In this document: one piece after another, positions 1 to 12,155 of the stretch | How the letters are laid out: each line of letters opens with the position of its first letter | How positions within the stretch are numbered: position 1 is the first letter of the stretch | DNA from: Lunularia cruciata | Taxonomy: Eukaryota > Streptophyta > Marchantiopsida > Lunulariales > Lunulariaceae | Direction of reading: 5' to 3' | Length of the DNA stretch: 64,000 nucleotides | Assembly: GCA_948567375.1 (NCBI GenBank) | Contig: OX419757.1 | Span: 14,942,001-15,006,000 of the forward strand | Position numbers and translations under genes: made by a program | Notes under the pieces: generated by a model | Databases searched by the model: none | Told to the model about the DNA's origin: nothing | Seen by the model: the letters and a program-made list of their open reading frames with translations, nothing else

Positions 1-620
1 AGGTCAAAGGATTGCTACACTTATACCATTGAATATCTTATATTTGTATAGGTTCCTTTTGAGTGGCTATGGATGTAGAAAGAGAGTCAATATGCATTGT
101 GTATGTTATGAGACGACTCAGTGATCATGGGAGATATTATTACTCCTTCCATAGATCAAATTCCAAAATAGTAAGTGATCAGTTAGTTATGGTCTAGTAT
201 GAGCAGCTAATGGAGCAATATCTATCACACTTTCATTTCCAAGTAAATAGGAATATGAAAAATGGTTGCAAAATGCAATGGGTATCTTGGATTTTTAATC
301 CTAGAATGGTCAGAATCTATGACAGTATATTTGACACATTTTGAGATTGCATTGACACATTTCAAACTAGATATCAAGTCGTTTCATATTTTATATTTTC
401 ATATTTTATAGCCTATTTTAAGCCGGACATATCCGTCGCTATAGAGAGCATAAGTGATTTGTAGACCAGAACACTTATATAATTCTGATACTTTTGAAAC
501 AATATCATGGTGATATCGCAACTAAATTAACTCCCACGAGGTTCCCTTTACATAATCTAATGGATCCTGTATTGTCTTCTTTCCTTAATACTTGATAGAC
601 TGTAGGTTTATATTGTTTAT
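1..620. other. AT-rich intergenic stretch, no gene seen
   Basis: No sustained reading frame, splice pattern or repeat that I can name is visible on either strand. It ends at the target-site duplication of the short LINE tail copy that follows. Confidence 0.5.
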
Positions 621-734
621 AATTAAGGAAGAAAGGAGACCGCGTAAGAAAAACGAAGGAGGGGAAGACCCCATCGAGCCGTACAAGTACAAGGGAGAGA
701 CAAAAAAGGTAACATGGGGCTAAGCCCCAATTAA
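621..734 (-). mobile_element. Tail-only copy of the RLE LINE with AATTAA target duplication
   Basis: Read on the minus strand this is about 100 bp matching the 3' end of LINE copies A, B and C. It starts exactly at the GGGGCTTAGCCCC palindrome (725-717 region) and ends in the GGTCTCC tail near 637. The hexamer AATTAA occurs at 621-626 and again at 729-734, directly flanking the copy, as expected for a target-site duplication. The copy is extremely 5'-truncated and non-coding; the apparent ORF here is only the LINE tail. Confidence 0.85.
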
Positions 735-1620
735 TACTCACACGGTCTAACGCTTGTTGTCGTAGGTTATCGGTACCACCCGTTAACCTACAGAGCTTAG
801 CCCTTCGACAAGCTTCCTGACAGCCGTAGACAACAGGTTTATACTATTAACAGTAGGGTGCGAATAAGTCTAAGCAGGTAGTTTATGACCAAATTTGACA
901 ACCGGAAGAGAGGCGCTGCAAAAAGCCTATCTGGTCATGGAAACCCGGAGACAGATGGTAAGTACATGTTAAGGCATGTAAGCATTGGGATGGCAACTCG
1001 GGAAAAGTGGGGGCCTTTTCCATGCAAGCCCTTCGCCTAAGAGGGCCGGCGGTCACGTCGTTTCGCGGACTCACGAGAGCACACAGACACCATCACTTTG
1101 CAGCTAATAAGCACCCGAGTTTAAGATCGTTCACGTGGGCAGGAATATGAAGCACGTGGACGAGGTGCTAGGTGGCGGGAGAGTTGCTTGCCGCGCCAGA
1201 TAGAACAGCAACCTGGCACTCGCGCGGGCTCTCTTTCCCACTTTTCCCGGTGCTTGTCGGTGCAACTCCGCCACAAGCTCTGACAGATCTACAGTAGACA
1301 GGCTCCCCCCCATCCCCGACTTCACTCTCTTCTTTGGCGCCCTCTTTACTGGGTCATTTCAGATCACGAGAGTGTGACCACTAGGCCTTTTGCTCGCTTT
1401 TCCATGTTGAGCCATCATCTGATGTGGAAAGTGAAGCCAGATGGACATCCATCTCCTTTTGCCTTTTATTTTCGGACTTCCACTTTTTAAATATCAACCG
1501 TCAGAGTCACTGTACCCCAGTGCATGATCATCGGCAGTTCCCAATTTGACCGCACCTTGGTGAGCTGCTACTATTTACTGTACTGTAGGTCCGAGTAGAC
1601 GTGTTTAGGAAACTAACAGC
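735..1620. other. Moderately GC-rich non-repetitive stretch, no gene assigned
   Basis: Base composition rises between about 1020 and 1340. Two short minus-strand frames exist (1074-883, 63 codons; 1325-1131, 64 codons), but neither has a recognisable domain or clear splice sites. It could hold a decayed promoter or exon; I see nothing firm. Confidence 0.3.
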
Positions 1621-1782
1621 AGGACTTTACAGTTTGTCCCTCTCCCCTCCCCCTTCCACGTGTCACTATTTTTGATATCCACGTTGTGAAGTGTGTGGTT
1701 CACCCTTCACACTTCACTGCTTTCACCTTTCAACTTTAGCTCTGCATGCATTTTTATTGGCTCTTTCTATCGTGTCATCTCA

Positions 1783-2068
1783 TTTTTGTTATTATTTCAC
1801 CTATATATACAAATACACATCGTTTTTCATCCATATATGCAAAACTTTGCTATTGTCTCACCCAACTAGTATGATGAAAGAGAATGACGCACGCCGGTTG
1901 CACTAAAATGAGCGCAATAGCAAATGAGGATAGTGGATAAGCAACGGTAGCAATGGAGTAGGGAAAAGAGCGAGTGCTTCGAACATGGCACTGGATATGG
2001 GTACTAGTTGGATGAGACAATAGCAAAGGAGCTGTGTGTATATGTATGTGTGAGATAATAGCAAAAAT
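1783..2068. repeat. Foldback (MITE-like) element 1
   Basis: The inner arms are nearly identical in inverted orientation: 1846-1871 and 2002-2027 share 25 of 26 positions around TTTGCTATTGTCTCA and CCAACTAGTA. The outer arms (from 1783, and to 2068) also pair, through TTTTTGYTATTATYTCAC and an AT-rich segment, with about 24 extra bases in the left arm. The loop is about 130 bp. The motif TTTGCTATTGTCTCA recurs in variant form at 2070-2087. There is no coding capacity. This is typical of a MITE or foldback element; no target duplication was identified. Confidence 0.65.
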
Positions 2069-2099
2069 TGTGTGAAACAATAGTAAGAGCCTTGTTGTT

Positions 2100-2690
2100 T
2101 AGTGATGTATATGTACATTCTTGATTTATTTGGTACACTAGTTTAAAACTAACGATAACACCATGATATGCATCAATGGTTTGCATAGTGGTATTATTTA
2201 CATAATTTATAAATTTTAGCCAAATAAATTATGTATATATCTTATGGTGTCATTTTTAATTATTAAAAAATATAATTCATGGATCCTTTGTTGAAAAGAA
2301 AATATTATTTAAATATGCATCAAGAAATTCAACCCAAGATTTGATGTGTACATGTCTTTTAAACTACCCTATTTTGTACTTTCTAAGCATTCAAATAATA
2401 ACGTCTATATTGACCTAGGATATATTATCCAGACTGAAAATTAACCAAAAAAGAGAGTTAATATAACTGATAAGTACACTTGTTACTGATTATGAATAAA
2501 AACACTCAAAATCTCCTTGTAAGTTCATGTGATATCGGACAGGATACGACATACGATGTTCTTGACCTTGTCTATATTAAATTCATTTCTCTCTTTGACG
2601 GTTCTTCTTTTGAAAGGTGGATATTGTATATAAATGGTGGTAAGAAGCAACTGTATTGCACCTATTTGTGAGCGACATATTTGTGAGTGA
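2100..2690. other. AT-rich stretch, no gene seen
   Basis: Only short fortuitous frames are present between foldback elements 1 and 2. Confidence 0.4.
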
Positions 2691-2696
2691 CATAAA

Positions 2697-3026
2697 AATG
2701 AAACTTCAATTATTATTTTCTTGTGTAGAACTCTTTCCTTTGAGACTATGATCATTAATTTGAAGGACAATTCAAAGATTCTTGTTTGATTTTGAATATT
2801 TATCTTTTTTTATGCTTTTATGTTTTTACGTTTGGATTATCATGATAGATGATATGATATTTTTCAAGGTAAAATTTACAAAATTAGATCATCTATCATG
2901 ATGATGTCTAGAAAAACATAAATATTCAAAGTCAAATAATAATCTCTGAATTGCCTTTCAATTTAATCTTCATAGTCTCAAAAGTAAAGAGTTCTACACA
3001 AGGAAATTATAATGGAAATCTGATTA
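2697..3026. repeat. Foldback element 2 (long imperfect hairpin)
   Basis: The left arm (about 2697-2850) and right arm (about 2885-3026) are imperfect reverse complements. Matching landmarks include TTGTGTAGAACTCTTT at 2720-2735 against its complement at 2985-3000. The centre holds a tighter palindrome, ATCATGATAGATGA near 2840 against its complement near 2890. The transcript would fold into a hairpin of about 330 nt. It may be a MITE, an inverted local duplication or a small-RNA precursor. Confidence 0.65.
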
Positions 3027-5060
3027 AATCTCCTTTGCACAACGATATTAAAATCAACATCCCCCAAAATCCAAATATCAAGATCATATAGATGTAGAAT
3101 ATTGACATATGTTTCATCAGCTTTCTTTAAACAATAAACTCCAATAAGGGATGAGAAAATATAGACCAAAAGGTGATAAACTAATCAATCATACTTTCAT
3201 AATCCTCACAAATAATATAATAAAGTGGATTTATCTAAAAAATGATAAAGATGATTCGTGACATCAAGTTAATTAATTATTCTATTCAACCAAGATTCCA
3301 TACTATTAATGGACTTTCAAGAAAAAATTGAAACCAAATGCTTCTCACTCTTAGCAATCCTATAATTAACCAAAAATAAAAGCTACAATTATAAAAAGAA
3401 TTTGGGATACTTCTAATATAATAATGGACTAAGGAAGATATTATATCTTTGCATGAACTTCTTTAAGATACTTTAAACACATCAAGAACAAAAGTTGTAA
3501 TCGGATCCTTCAAACATACATTATATACTAAAGAAGAAGGTAATATTAAACTCTCAAAAGATCTGGAAATTTTTGAAATAATATTCCAATAAAAAATTTA
3601 TTTGCAACCCATAAACTGTCATTCATATAATGCTTTGATCATGGAAAAGCGTTTACACTACGACTAATTTGGATGACTAATGTCGAACAAAATAGCAGAT
3701 TCTCATTATATAGGAAAAATATGGTTGTCAATTATGCAGATTCTCCTTTTTCTTTCAATAATAACAAACCATAGATCTACTTTTATGAATCAAAACTTTA
3801 ATTTCACTCTTGCCACACCAAAAGAGTTAGTAAAATTTAAATTGTCCATGAAATGAATCAAAAGTATATTGAAACTGCTAATTTTAGAATTGATAAAATT
3901 CTTCATTGCAAAAATCTTCAAAAAAAGTATTACTATTGAGTAAATAATTACCAAATAGATTGATAGGACACTTAGCAACAAATTATACTTCTTGAATAGA
4001 ACACAAGTAATTTACTAAAAGCTATGTAATAAACTTGTCATCTAACAATCCTCCTAAAGCTTAAAGCATGTAAGAGAAATTAGAGACAATCATCTTCTTT
4101 CTTGTGGACTTCTGGCAAGCTATAAGATATTAGTATTATGACAATAATTGTTTAAGATGTGAATTAAAAAACTTGGAAGCATTTGAATATATAAGCCAAA
4201 CTAATCACTTGTAGAAGTATAACAAAATTTGATAATTAACCTTTATTTTTGTATAGTAAACAGTTTTTATAGCCAAAAATATTATTATAACTAATTTCTA
4301 ACATTGTCATAGATAGTTGTAGCTAACTAATACAACTAGTGAATAAGGAATTAGAGCGAATAAAAAATTAAGAGTTATAGATATATGAGAACATTCCTTG
4401 AATAATGGGATACACATCACAAATACATGCCACACCTAGATATAAAAAAAAATATTTCTAGTGATCTAATAATAAATTAGATATATGACCAATCTTTGCA
4501 TTAAATTTAGACTAAACCAAACTTCCAAGAAAATTAAAAGTTAGAGAAATGTATTTGGAAAGTTTTTTTTAAAATATATAGACATCTAATTTGGATCTAA
4601 GAATCTATAATGAATAATTAAGAACTAAATGATTGATAAACAAATATCATTCTAATAAAAGAATAAATTGGCTACTAAAAACTAGATATATTTAACCTTA
4701 GGACAAAACAAAGCTAAAATGTTGTTAACAGAATTGTTTCTAATAAAAAATTCTTATATTAAAAATCTATATTTGATCAAATGATAAATAATAATTCAAT
4801 AAACTGTCCCAAATAAATTAAAATATTTCATATGAACTATATCTATGTTGTTTTGAAACTCAAAGTAAAGATTATACTTCTATCTAATATAAAGTAGTTT
4901 TTTTTATCTACTACTTGTGCTTCTAGAGCAATTTGCCATAGTAATTGGGGTACTTTGATATACTTAGCTGTAACTTTGCCTAAATAACTAAACTAAGGTA
5001 CAAGCATCTCCATGATTTCATTCTAGAACTGATGTACAATTATATTAATAATATTTCCCC
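3027..5060. other. AT-rich decayed DNA; possible L1-type endonuclease scrap at its left edge
   Basis: The minus-strand frame at 3169-2978 contains DIWILGDVDFN, which resembles the WILGGDFN endonuclease motif of plant L1 LINEs with one inserted residue. Everything else is AT-rich with stops in all frames. The L1 reading rests on one motif and is weak. Confidence 0.25.
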
Positions 5061-5063
5061 CAA

Positions 5064-5067
<4 letters not shown>

Positions 5068-5094
<27 letters not shown>
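5068..5094. repeat. (TA)n microsatellite
   Basis: An uninterrupted TA dinucleotide run. Confidence 0.9.
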
Positions 5095-5707
5095 AAATCT
5101 ATGTAACTCTACACATATTGAATATCAGGAGAATGATGCTTTGGACACCACCATCCTAAAAGCAGCTGACTATAATTGAAGGACCATCTTGTTTTATTTA
5201 CTACACCAAGTGCTTTGTAAAATTCCAATTGCTCTTCCAGATCAATGAAATCTTTGTAGGTTTAATGATGACCATTATAGCCTAAAAAATATCTTCTAAG
5301 TGCACAATTTTTCACATGATAGACCAAGAAACATCTCTTAGAGTTATTCAAATTCTTTAACAAGCTCACAAGCTAGAGCATCTTGTGAATTTAAACGAAC
5401 AGATTTTTTAGTGGTTTATATATTGTCTTACTCTAGTTCCTTGAGTTTTTCTTGTCCAAAGATCATCCTCCTTTTGATTTTGTATTGCATGCACCTCTTA
5501 GAACTTAAAATATTATTTGCATTTTCTACCAAAATCTATGATCAATATAGTCTTTGTTTTCTTTTCCACAAGATTCTCTCCTAACCTCTCTCAAATTTTT
5601 AACATAAGTCTTGAGATGAAGAATAATCTTTGTGAACTTTGGCTAGAGATTTGTATATAAGTTCTTTAAAGGTTATACAACAAATAGTCATTCCAATCAA
5701 AAAAATC

Positions 5708-5945
5708 CAGTCTAGAATGACTATAATTTTTTTAAAACCACTACTCTCTATATGTAAACATAAGTATGTAATAACTTTTCCTCACCTGGAATAGTAGCTA
5801 TTGCATTGTATAAGAAATTGAATAAAAAAATACAGTCTAGAATGACTATACTTTTTTTTAAACCACTACTCTCTATATGTAAACATAAGTATGTTATAAC
5901 TTTTCCTCACTTGGAATAGTAGCTATTGCATTGTATAAGAAAGTG
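5708..5945. repeat. Two-copy tandem duplication, 125-bp period
   Basis: The segment starting CAGTCTAGAATGACTATA at 5708 recurs at 5833 and stays nearly identical to about 5945 (TTGCATTGTATAAGAAA). The high identity suggests a fairly recent local duplication in otherwise decayed DNA. Confidence 0.85.
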
Positions 5946-8051
5946 AAAATTCTCAAAAATCTCTTTATCTATTAGTGCATCAAATAGAGTGTGTGGTTTC
6001 AATCTATAACAAAAAATAAGATTGTCTTAATGATCAGAACCAATATCTCCAAGTGAAAAATTGATAAATGATCTCACAATATGATCCAACTTAGGTCACT
6101 AAAATATAAACCATCCAAAGTCAAATATAAAAAAAAACCACGATCATAGTTATTTATGAATATCACACTCAAGTAAAGAAGTAGTAGTTGAAAAGAATGT
6201 TAGTCTTATTTTGATATATTTTATCATGGATGATAGAAACAGAATTTTTAGGCTCAAAACTTGTAAGTTCATATTTTACATAAAAATATCATTTTGTTAA
6301 GACATTTGACCTTTCTAGTACTATAATTAAGTCATCACATGCATATTTGTTGTTCTCTCCTGCATAAAGAGAATGGAACATATCTCACACTTGACAAGGG
6401 CACTACTTTGTGAAATTGATACATTATCTTTCCATATAGAATTAAACTATGAATGAAATATCCTTAAATGCAAACCCATCTTCATCTATATTATAAACTT
6501 CTTAAAAGTATGCCTTTAAGGAGTTGATACTATAGATGAAGATGTTTATGATAAATTTTTGGAACAAGAAGTTAGATGATAGACCAAACTATTTGTACTG
6601 CTTCCCTAGGTACCATCCTAAATTACATTATGCATAGCTTGACTAAGAGTTAAGAGCAATTGGAATATGATGGTTGGAGGAGTGTTACAATTTTCTCAAC
6701 AACAAAACTTGCTTTTATACCCAAGATGCAGTCTGATTTATAACCAAAAACATTGTAAAGGAAGAAACCATAGATACAATAATGAGCTTTCTTGTATATG
6801 GTTTTCTTAGAGAAATCATTTGTCCATATTGTACTTGTTCATTAATATGAGCATCAAAAAGGAAAATAAATGATTAGTATTTCTAAATGGCATGGATATC
6901 AATCCATGCCATAATAAACAACTAAGGCATTCTTTTATGTTCTTATAATTGTCTTTTCTGAAGCACTTATTTGAGAAACAAGATGAAATAAAAACAGAAT
7001 GATCTCATTAGCAACTTTCCTCTCTTTACTCTTTATGACCTCAAAATAGGATTTTATTTTGATCTCTTCACAAAATTATAAAATTGTTGTGGTTGTGAAC
7101 AACCAAATAATTTTACTCCTAGAAATGCCTTCATTATCTCTAGAGACTTCACCATCAATTTACATCTCATAAAGATCACTAAACATCATCTTATAGCTAC
7201 ACATAACAAAAACTATCAAAGGCAAACAAACAAGAAATAAAGAGTCCAAAGCAAAGGTTGGGAGGTCTTTCTTTGAACATCAAAGTCCACAACATCAGCC
7301 AGCTTAATAAATATAACAAATACATGGTCCTTGTCACCATAAAAACAATAGCTTGCATTATGTAAGAAGATCAAACTTAGCACAAAGCCTCAACAAGTCA
7401 TTATAAAGGAAATGCCAATTTGAGGAAACATAAAACCAGTTCAAACTAGCTTGGAAGGAATGCTAGCCATCATAAAGAGATAACTATGAGAATCCAAGAT
7501 ACTAATGTAAGGTAAAATGTCTATATAAGCAAGATCATTATGGCCAAGATGAGAATGGTGGCTACCATTTGTATCCAATAAAGATATGTGTACAAAGAAC
7601 TTGAAGTGTTAAAGAAGTTGTATGACATTAAAACTACTAAGAAGCCTCCAAGAGTTTCTTGGCACAAAAGGGAAATGAAGGAAATACATTTATCAAATAA
7701 AGCTACAACATAAGCACCATTAGGAATATCAATATCAATTATACACTAATGTTAACCAATTAAAATAAACATAACAAACAACAACACTATCAAATAGAAT
7801 TTAATGCTTTTAATAATTAAAAAATGTATAAAGAAAGAGCAACCATGTATACAAATAACAACTATAAAATACTACTTCTTTAAGAAGTAAAAGACAAAAA
7901 AAAATTTGACAGCCCTTGCAAGCTTCATAGATGTGATACTAAGAGGATCATAATAATAGTTGTGCAAGCAAAGCTTATATTGACCAGCAACTTCCTTAAA
8001 CAAATGTAAACAAGATACAACTATCACATAGTGGTAAATTGTTGATAAGTG
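5946..8051. other. AT-rich decayed DNA, no gene seen
   Basis: About 2.1 kb with no long frames, no recognisable transposon motif and no repeat I could align elsewhere in the window. Confidence 0.4.
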
Positions 8052-8191
8052 CTTCTCGGTAGGGCAGATTTCTCATACAGACTCTATTGGGGCTTAGCCC
8101 CATGTTACCTTTTTTTTCTCTCCCTTGTACGGCTTGATGGGGTCTTCCCATCCTTCATTTTTCCTATGCGGTCGCCTTTTCAGATCTTCTC
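8052..8191 (+). mobile_element. Tail-only copy of the RLE LINE with CTTCTC target duplication
   Basis: About 128 bp matching the last bases of LINE copy B: the end of its coding region (GGTAGGGCAGATTTCTCATA), the GGGGCTTAGCCCC palindrome, the conserved 3' UTR and the GGTCGCC end. CTTCTC occurs at 8052-8057 and 8186-8191, flanking it directly. The apparent ORF here is the LINE tail. Confidence 0.8.
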
Positions 8192-10192
8192 ATCACTAAT
8201 AGATAAAAAAACAAGACATAAGATGATTAAAAAAAGATGTAAATTGTAAATTTTACTAATATGCACTCCAATTTGGAAAAAATAAATTTTAATAAAATAT
8301 TGGCAAGTACTTGCCACCTTTTAAGTGCAAAAATTATACAAGAGAAAGAGATAGTTTATTTTAAACAACTTAGTCATAAACCAAAAAGCTAGCAATGCCT
8401 TCCCAACTTTTGATGAAAATAATATATTGAAGAGGCAAGAGCTCACAAAGCACAATGGCTATATAACTTCTTAGCATAATGTTAGAACTATCATCCTAAA
8501 AGTAGATGTGGCCTTGCAAGCTTTCTGGATTTTTGGATATAACCTATTTCTCAAAGCTCTATAATGAGGAGCAAACTTAAATATTAAAACTATGAAAAAA
8601 GAGGTAAAAATTCTATAATTGAAAAATTATGTACATGTTGAAATGATAGTTTGATTTATACATAATAGAATATCTTGAAGTATTGACATTTATACAAGTG
8701 TCGGAATCTTAGAGAAATGCTTTAGACTAGATTATATTACATAAAGCATGATCTAACTACTTGATTGCAAATGAGATATGGATGATGTTGCGTGTATTAT
8801 ATGGAGTGTAAGCACACTTGAGTATATTATACTCCTAAAAATGTGGAGATAAAATTGAGCAAAGAGTGCAAATGAGGAGAGAAAATAAGGACTTACTTAT
8901 GGAACCATCATCTTTTGGAGCAAGAAGAATAAAAGAAACATTGGGTTGCATGTGCATATAAGATGAGGCAGATTGTAGATGAGATGCTTGTGTGGCTTTG
9001 CAAGAACCAAGCTAGTGAAGTCAAATAATAGATATGAAGTAATTTCATAAATTGTATGAGCAAGATAGTTGCATTGGATAAGGGAGTGCTGCATGGATAC
9101 CTACATAAAAAAGAAGCCAATATTTTTATCCCAAGTGCTTGATCTTCTCCTAGCTTTATATTGCCCCCAAGATATTATTAAGCCACATCATCACACTTTA
9201 GCTTAAACTTATGAGCAATTGCAAACTTTAATCAAATCTAGTTCTCATATGCATATAATTATAGCTAGAGTGGATGAATATGGACAATCTTGCAGATGAC
9301 TCAAGGAGAGTAGAAACCACAAGAAGCATGGTGGTTGCATTTATCACCTATATCCACATAGAACTGAGCACATCAAGCAAGAAACTCAAGAATACAAATA
9401 ATTGCTATTGGCAAAAAAGACCAAATGTAGATCTAGAAAACATAGAGACAAGAGATTTGGTTCACAAAGTTGACAATCGCTTCCAAGTTTGGTTAAGATA
9501 TGGCTATTTGGGTCTTTTGACAAATTTAATATAACTTGCTATAAGGAAAAAAAGATAAAATTCTTGTTTTTAAAAAGTCTTTAGAACTAGTAGGAAGCTT
9601 ACAACTATGCAACTCTGAAGTCTCACATTGCAAGAACAATTCCATATGTATAAAATCCAAGTTGTGCAACTTGTAGGGTATGTTGTAGATCTTGAGGCAA
9701 AGTTATCCCAAATCATTTATTGCATCTACAAACATTGCAAAGACAAAAGAATAGGATTGTGCCATATTAGCAACTAAATAGTCATGTCTCACCAAGTATG
9801 AGTTAGTTGCATACTTTTTTAAAGTGTACAAGCTTGCAAGCACTCACAACCTTTCTCATGTACATAACTTTGTTATCTTTCCAAATAGTTCCACAAAAAC
9901 TAGTAAGCTCTTATGGGCTAATTTGAAATTTGAAATTATGATTTCTATTTTGGTTTTCTAAAAGAGGTCATGAGTCGTTGAAAGGTTTTCATCTTTGGTA
10001 ATTTTTCCACATTTTTTTTGTCTTTGCATAGAAGCTCTCAAGTCCTCATGAGCTTTGTGAAGTAATATATAGATCTTCCTTATCTACCTTGGCTTATTTC
10101 CACAATCTAGAAGGCTTATAGCACTTGCAAGCTTTGTCAATATGAGGAGGTTAATATGTTTTCTTTATTTGAAGAAACACTTATAAGTCTTG
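8192..10192. other. AT-rich decayed DNA, no gene seen
   Basis: Scattered short frames only, for example an 86-codon frame at 9274-9534 with no recognisable motif. Confidence 0.4.
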
Positions 10193-10480
10193 GTGAAATT
10201 TTGCTAATATATTTTTATCAATTTTCCAAAAAAGCTTTCAAGATGCTATAATACTTTGCTGCTTATGCCTTTTCTTGCTATTAGGTCATTTTTTGAGAGA
10301 AACTTGCAAGCACTCACAAGATTTCTAGTTAATGATGCTCACTAATTAATTAGAAAGCTTGTAAGTGCTTGCAAGTTTCTCTCAGACCTAGTGGCAAGAA
10401 AAGACATAAGTAGCAAAGCCTTACATCAGCTTGTAAGCTTTTTTTGGAAATTAATTAAAATATATTAGCAAAATTTCAAC
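10193..10480. repeat. Foldback element 3 (288-bp hairpin)
   Basis: The left arm, about 10193-10330, and right arm, about 10355-10480, are reverse complements over some 125-135 bp with scattered mismatches and small gaps. Landmarks are GAAATTTTGCTAATATAT at the left end, CTTTTCTTGC in the middle, and GAGAGAAACTTGCAAGCAC near the loop. The loop is only about 25 bp. GATGCTCACTAA lies in the loop and again just outside the right arm. No protein is encoded. Confidence 0.8.
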
Positions 10481-11818
10481 TAGTGATGCTCACTAAAAAC
10501 TACAATGCCTTAGCACCCAATACTATCAATGCCTATCATTTAAGAAGGTTGGTAAAATACCAATTACTATCTATGATGAGGACCTATGTGTGCTTGTAGT
10601 GAATAAAGTAGTTCTATTAGTTTGCAACCAAAATAAACACTCTTTATTCTTATGTTTCAGTATTTTATTTAGCCCCAAAATGCACCATTCTTGCTTATAT
10701 TTTTTGAAAGCATGTTGTGCCAGCGTGTTTTTCAAGAGGATCCTTAAAAATGAAAAATTCACTGAGAAGTATGAGGAAGAGCAAGAGAAATAACATATGT
10801 TTATAAGGTATGCTATCCTTTGTAAGGACATTTGAGTGAGTAGTGCAATGTATTTGCAAAGTCTTTGATAGATTGAAAGGGACTAAGTTGTTCATGTTTG
10901 CATTACTTGTTGACCAAGCTCCACATACATGATCTATAATAGTCTATCTTATGTGAAAATATCCATACATAAACCCTTTTGGTTGAACAATTTCACTAAA
11001 AATAGCATAGTCTATTTTCTGGTCAGGTATAAATTTGATTATAGGTTATCCAAAATTAACAAAAGAGAGAGTTGTAATTAGCTAATCTTCCTATACCACC
11101 ACCAAAAAGGTTTGAATTTTGAATATAAATTTTGGGTATGGAAGCACCTTGGACATTATGTAGTGCCTTAGAAGGTCAATAAAAATACTAACTACACCAT
11201 CTACCTTTTTGAGTAGGAGCAAGAAAATAACATTTTGCAATATATGTGCCCTACATGGTAGGTATAATCATCTCAATAGTCCAATACACATACAAGATTA
11301 AGGATTGGTAGATGGGAAGAGACATAGTGGTTTTGTAATGCACATTGGTGCAAGTATGCTATATTGGGTATCTGGTTTGATATTGCAATTAATTGAAAAT
11401 AATTTATTCTAGAGAATTTAACCAATATTCTAGATTATCCATAGTTAGCTAGACTTAGCCATAGCCAAGATAGTGGTAGTACTCTCTTAGAAGAGTATGA
11501 AAGAGTGAGCAAAAATAATTTGGATATTAATATATTGACTTTGTATGATTCCAAGATATTTAGCTTTGAGAGAAGAGGTGAGAACCCTCAACAAGTCCAT
11601 AAGACATTTTGGTACTCATAAAAAATAACAACATATGAAGGAATCCTTGACTTAGTTGTTAGGTTAAGATAAAACCACCTACTTATATGGATGATTCTCA
11701 TGAATTGTAATATTCTCTAACACTTTTTACATTAGATGACTTTTTGTCAAATGCCTTTAGTTACTCCAATAGTTATTAATTTCCTAGGTATAAGAGTTCC
11801 ACACGTAGGGAAAAATAA
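10481..11818. other. AT-rich decayed DNA, no gene seen
   Basis: Overlapping short frames on both strands near 10.6-10.9 kb shadow each other and show no domain. Confidence 0.4.
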
Positions 11819-12155
11819 ATGAAGAGGTACTCATCATCTTTTCATTTACAACTATCTCTTTCTTGTTGAGTTCTTTAGTAAGCAATCTCTTGAGTCTTGG
11901 ATGTGGCTTGGAGTTTTAGACTTGGAATAATGTCATGAGTACTATTCATTGCCTTCTTAGTCAATATATTTTTCTTGTTGAGTTCTCTATTGAGAAAACA
12001 AGGGATGAAGAAGTACTCATCATCTTTTCATTTACAACTATCTCTTTCTTGTTGAGTTCTCTAGTAAGCAATCTCTTGAGTCTTGGATGTGGCTTGGAAT
12101 TTTAGACTTAGAAGATTTTCATGAGTACTATTAATTTCCTTCTTAGTCCATGGTA
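11819..12155. repeat. Two-copy tandem duplication, 186-bp period
   Basis: TACTCATCATCTTTTCATTT at 11828 recurs at 12014. The copies continue together through the TCTTGTTGAGTTCT and CTTGGATGTGGCTTGG landmarks to about 12150. Confidence 0.85.

Noticed and set aside
505-741. 78-codon minus-strand ORF
   Set aside because: It overlaps the LINE tail copy (627-728), whose 3' UTR is being read as protein.
883-1325. Minus-strand ORFs in a GC-richer patch, considered as an N-terminal exon
   Set aside because: No convincing splice sites, domain or conservation argument; kept only as an unassigned stretch.
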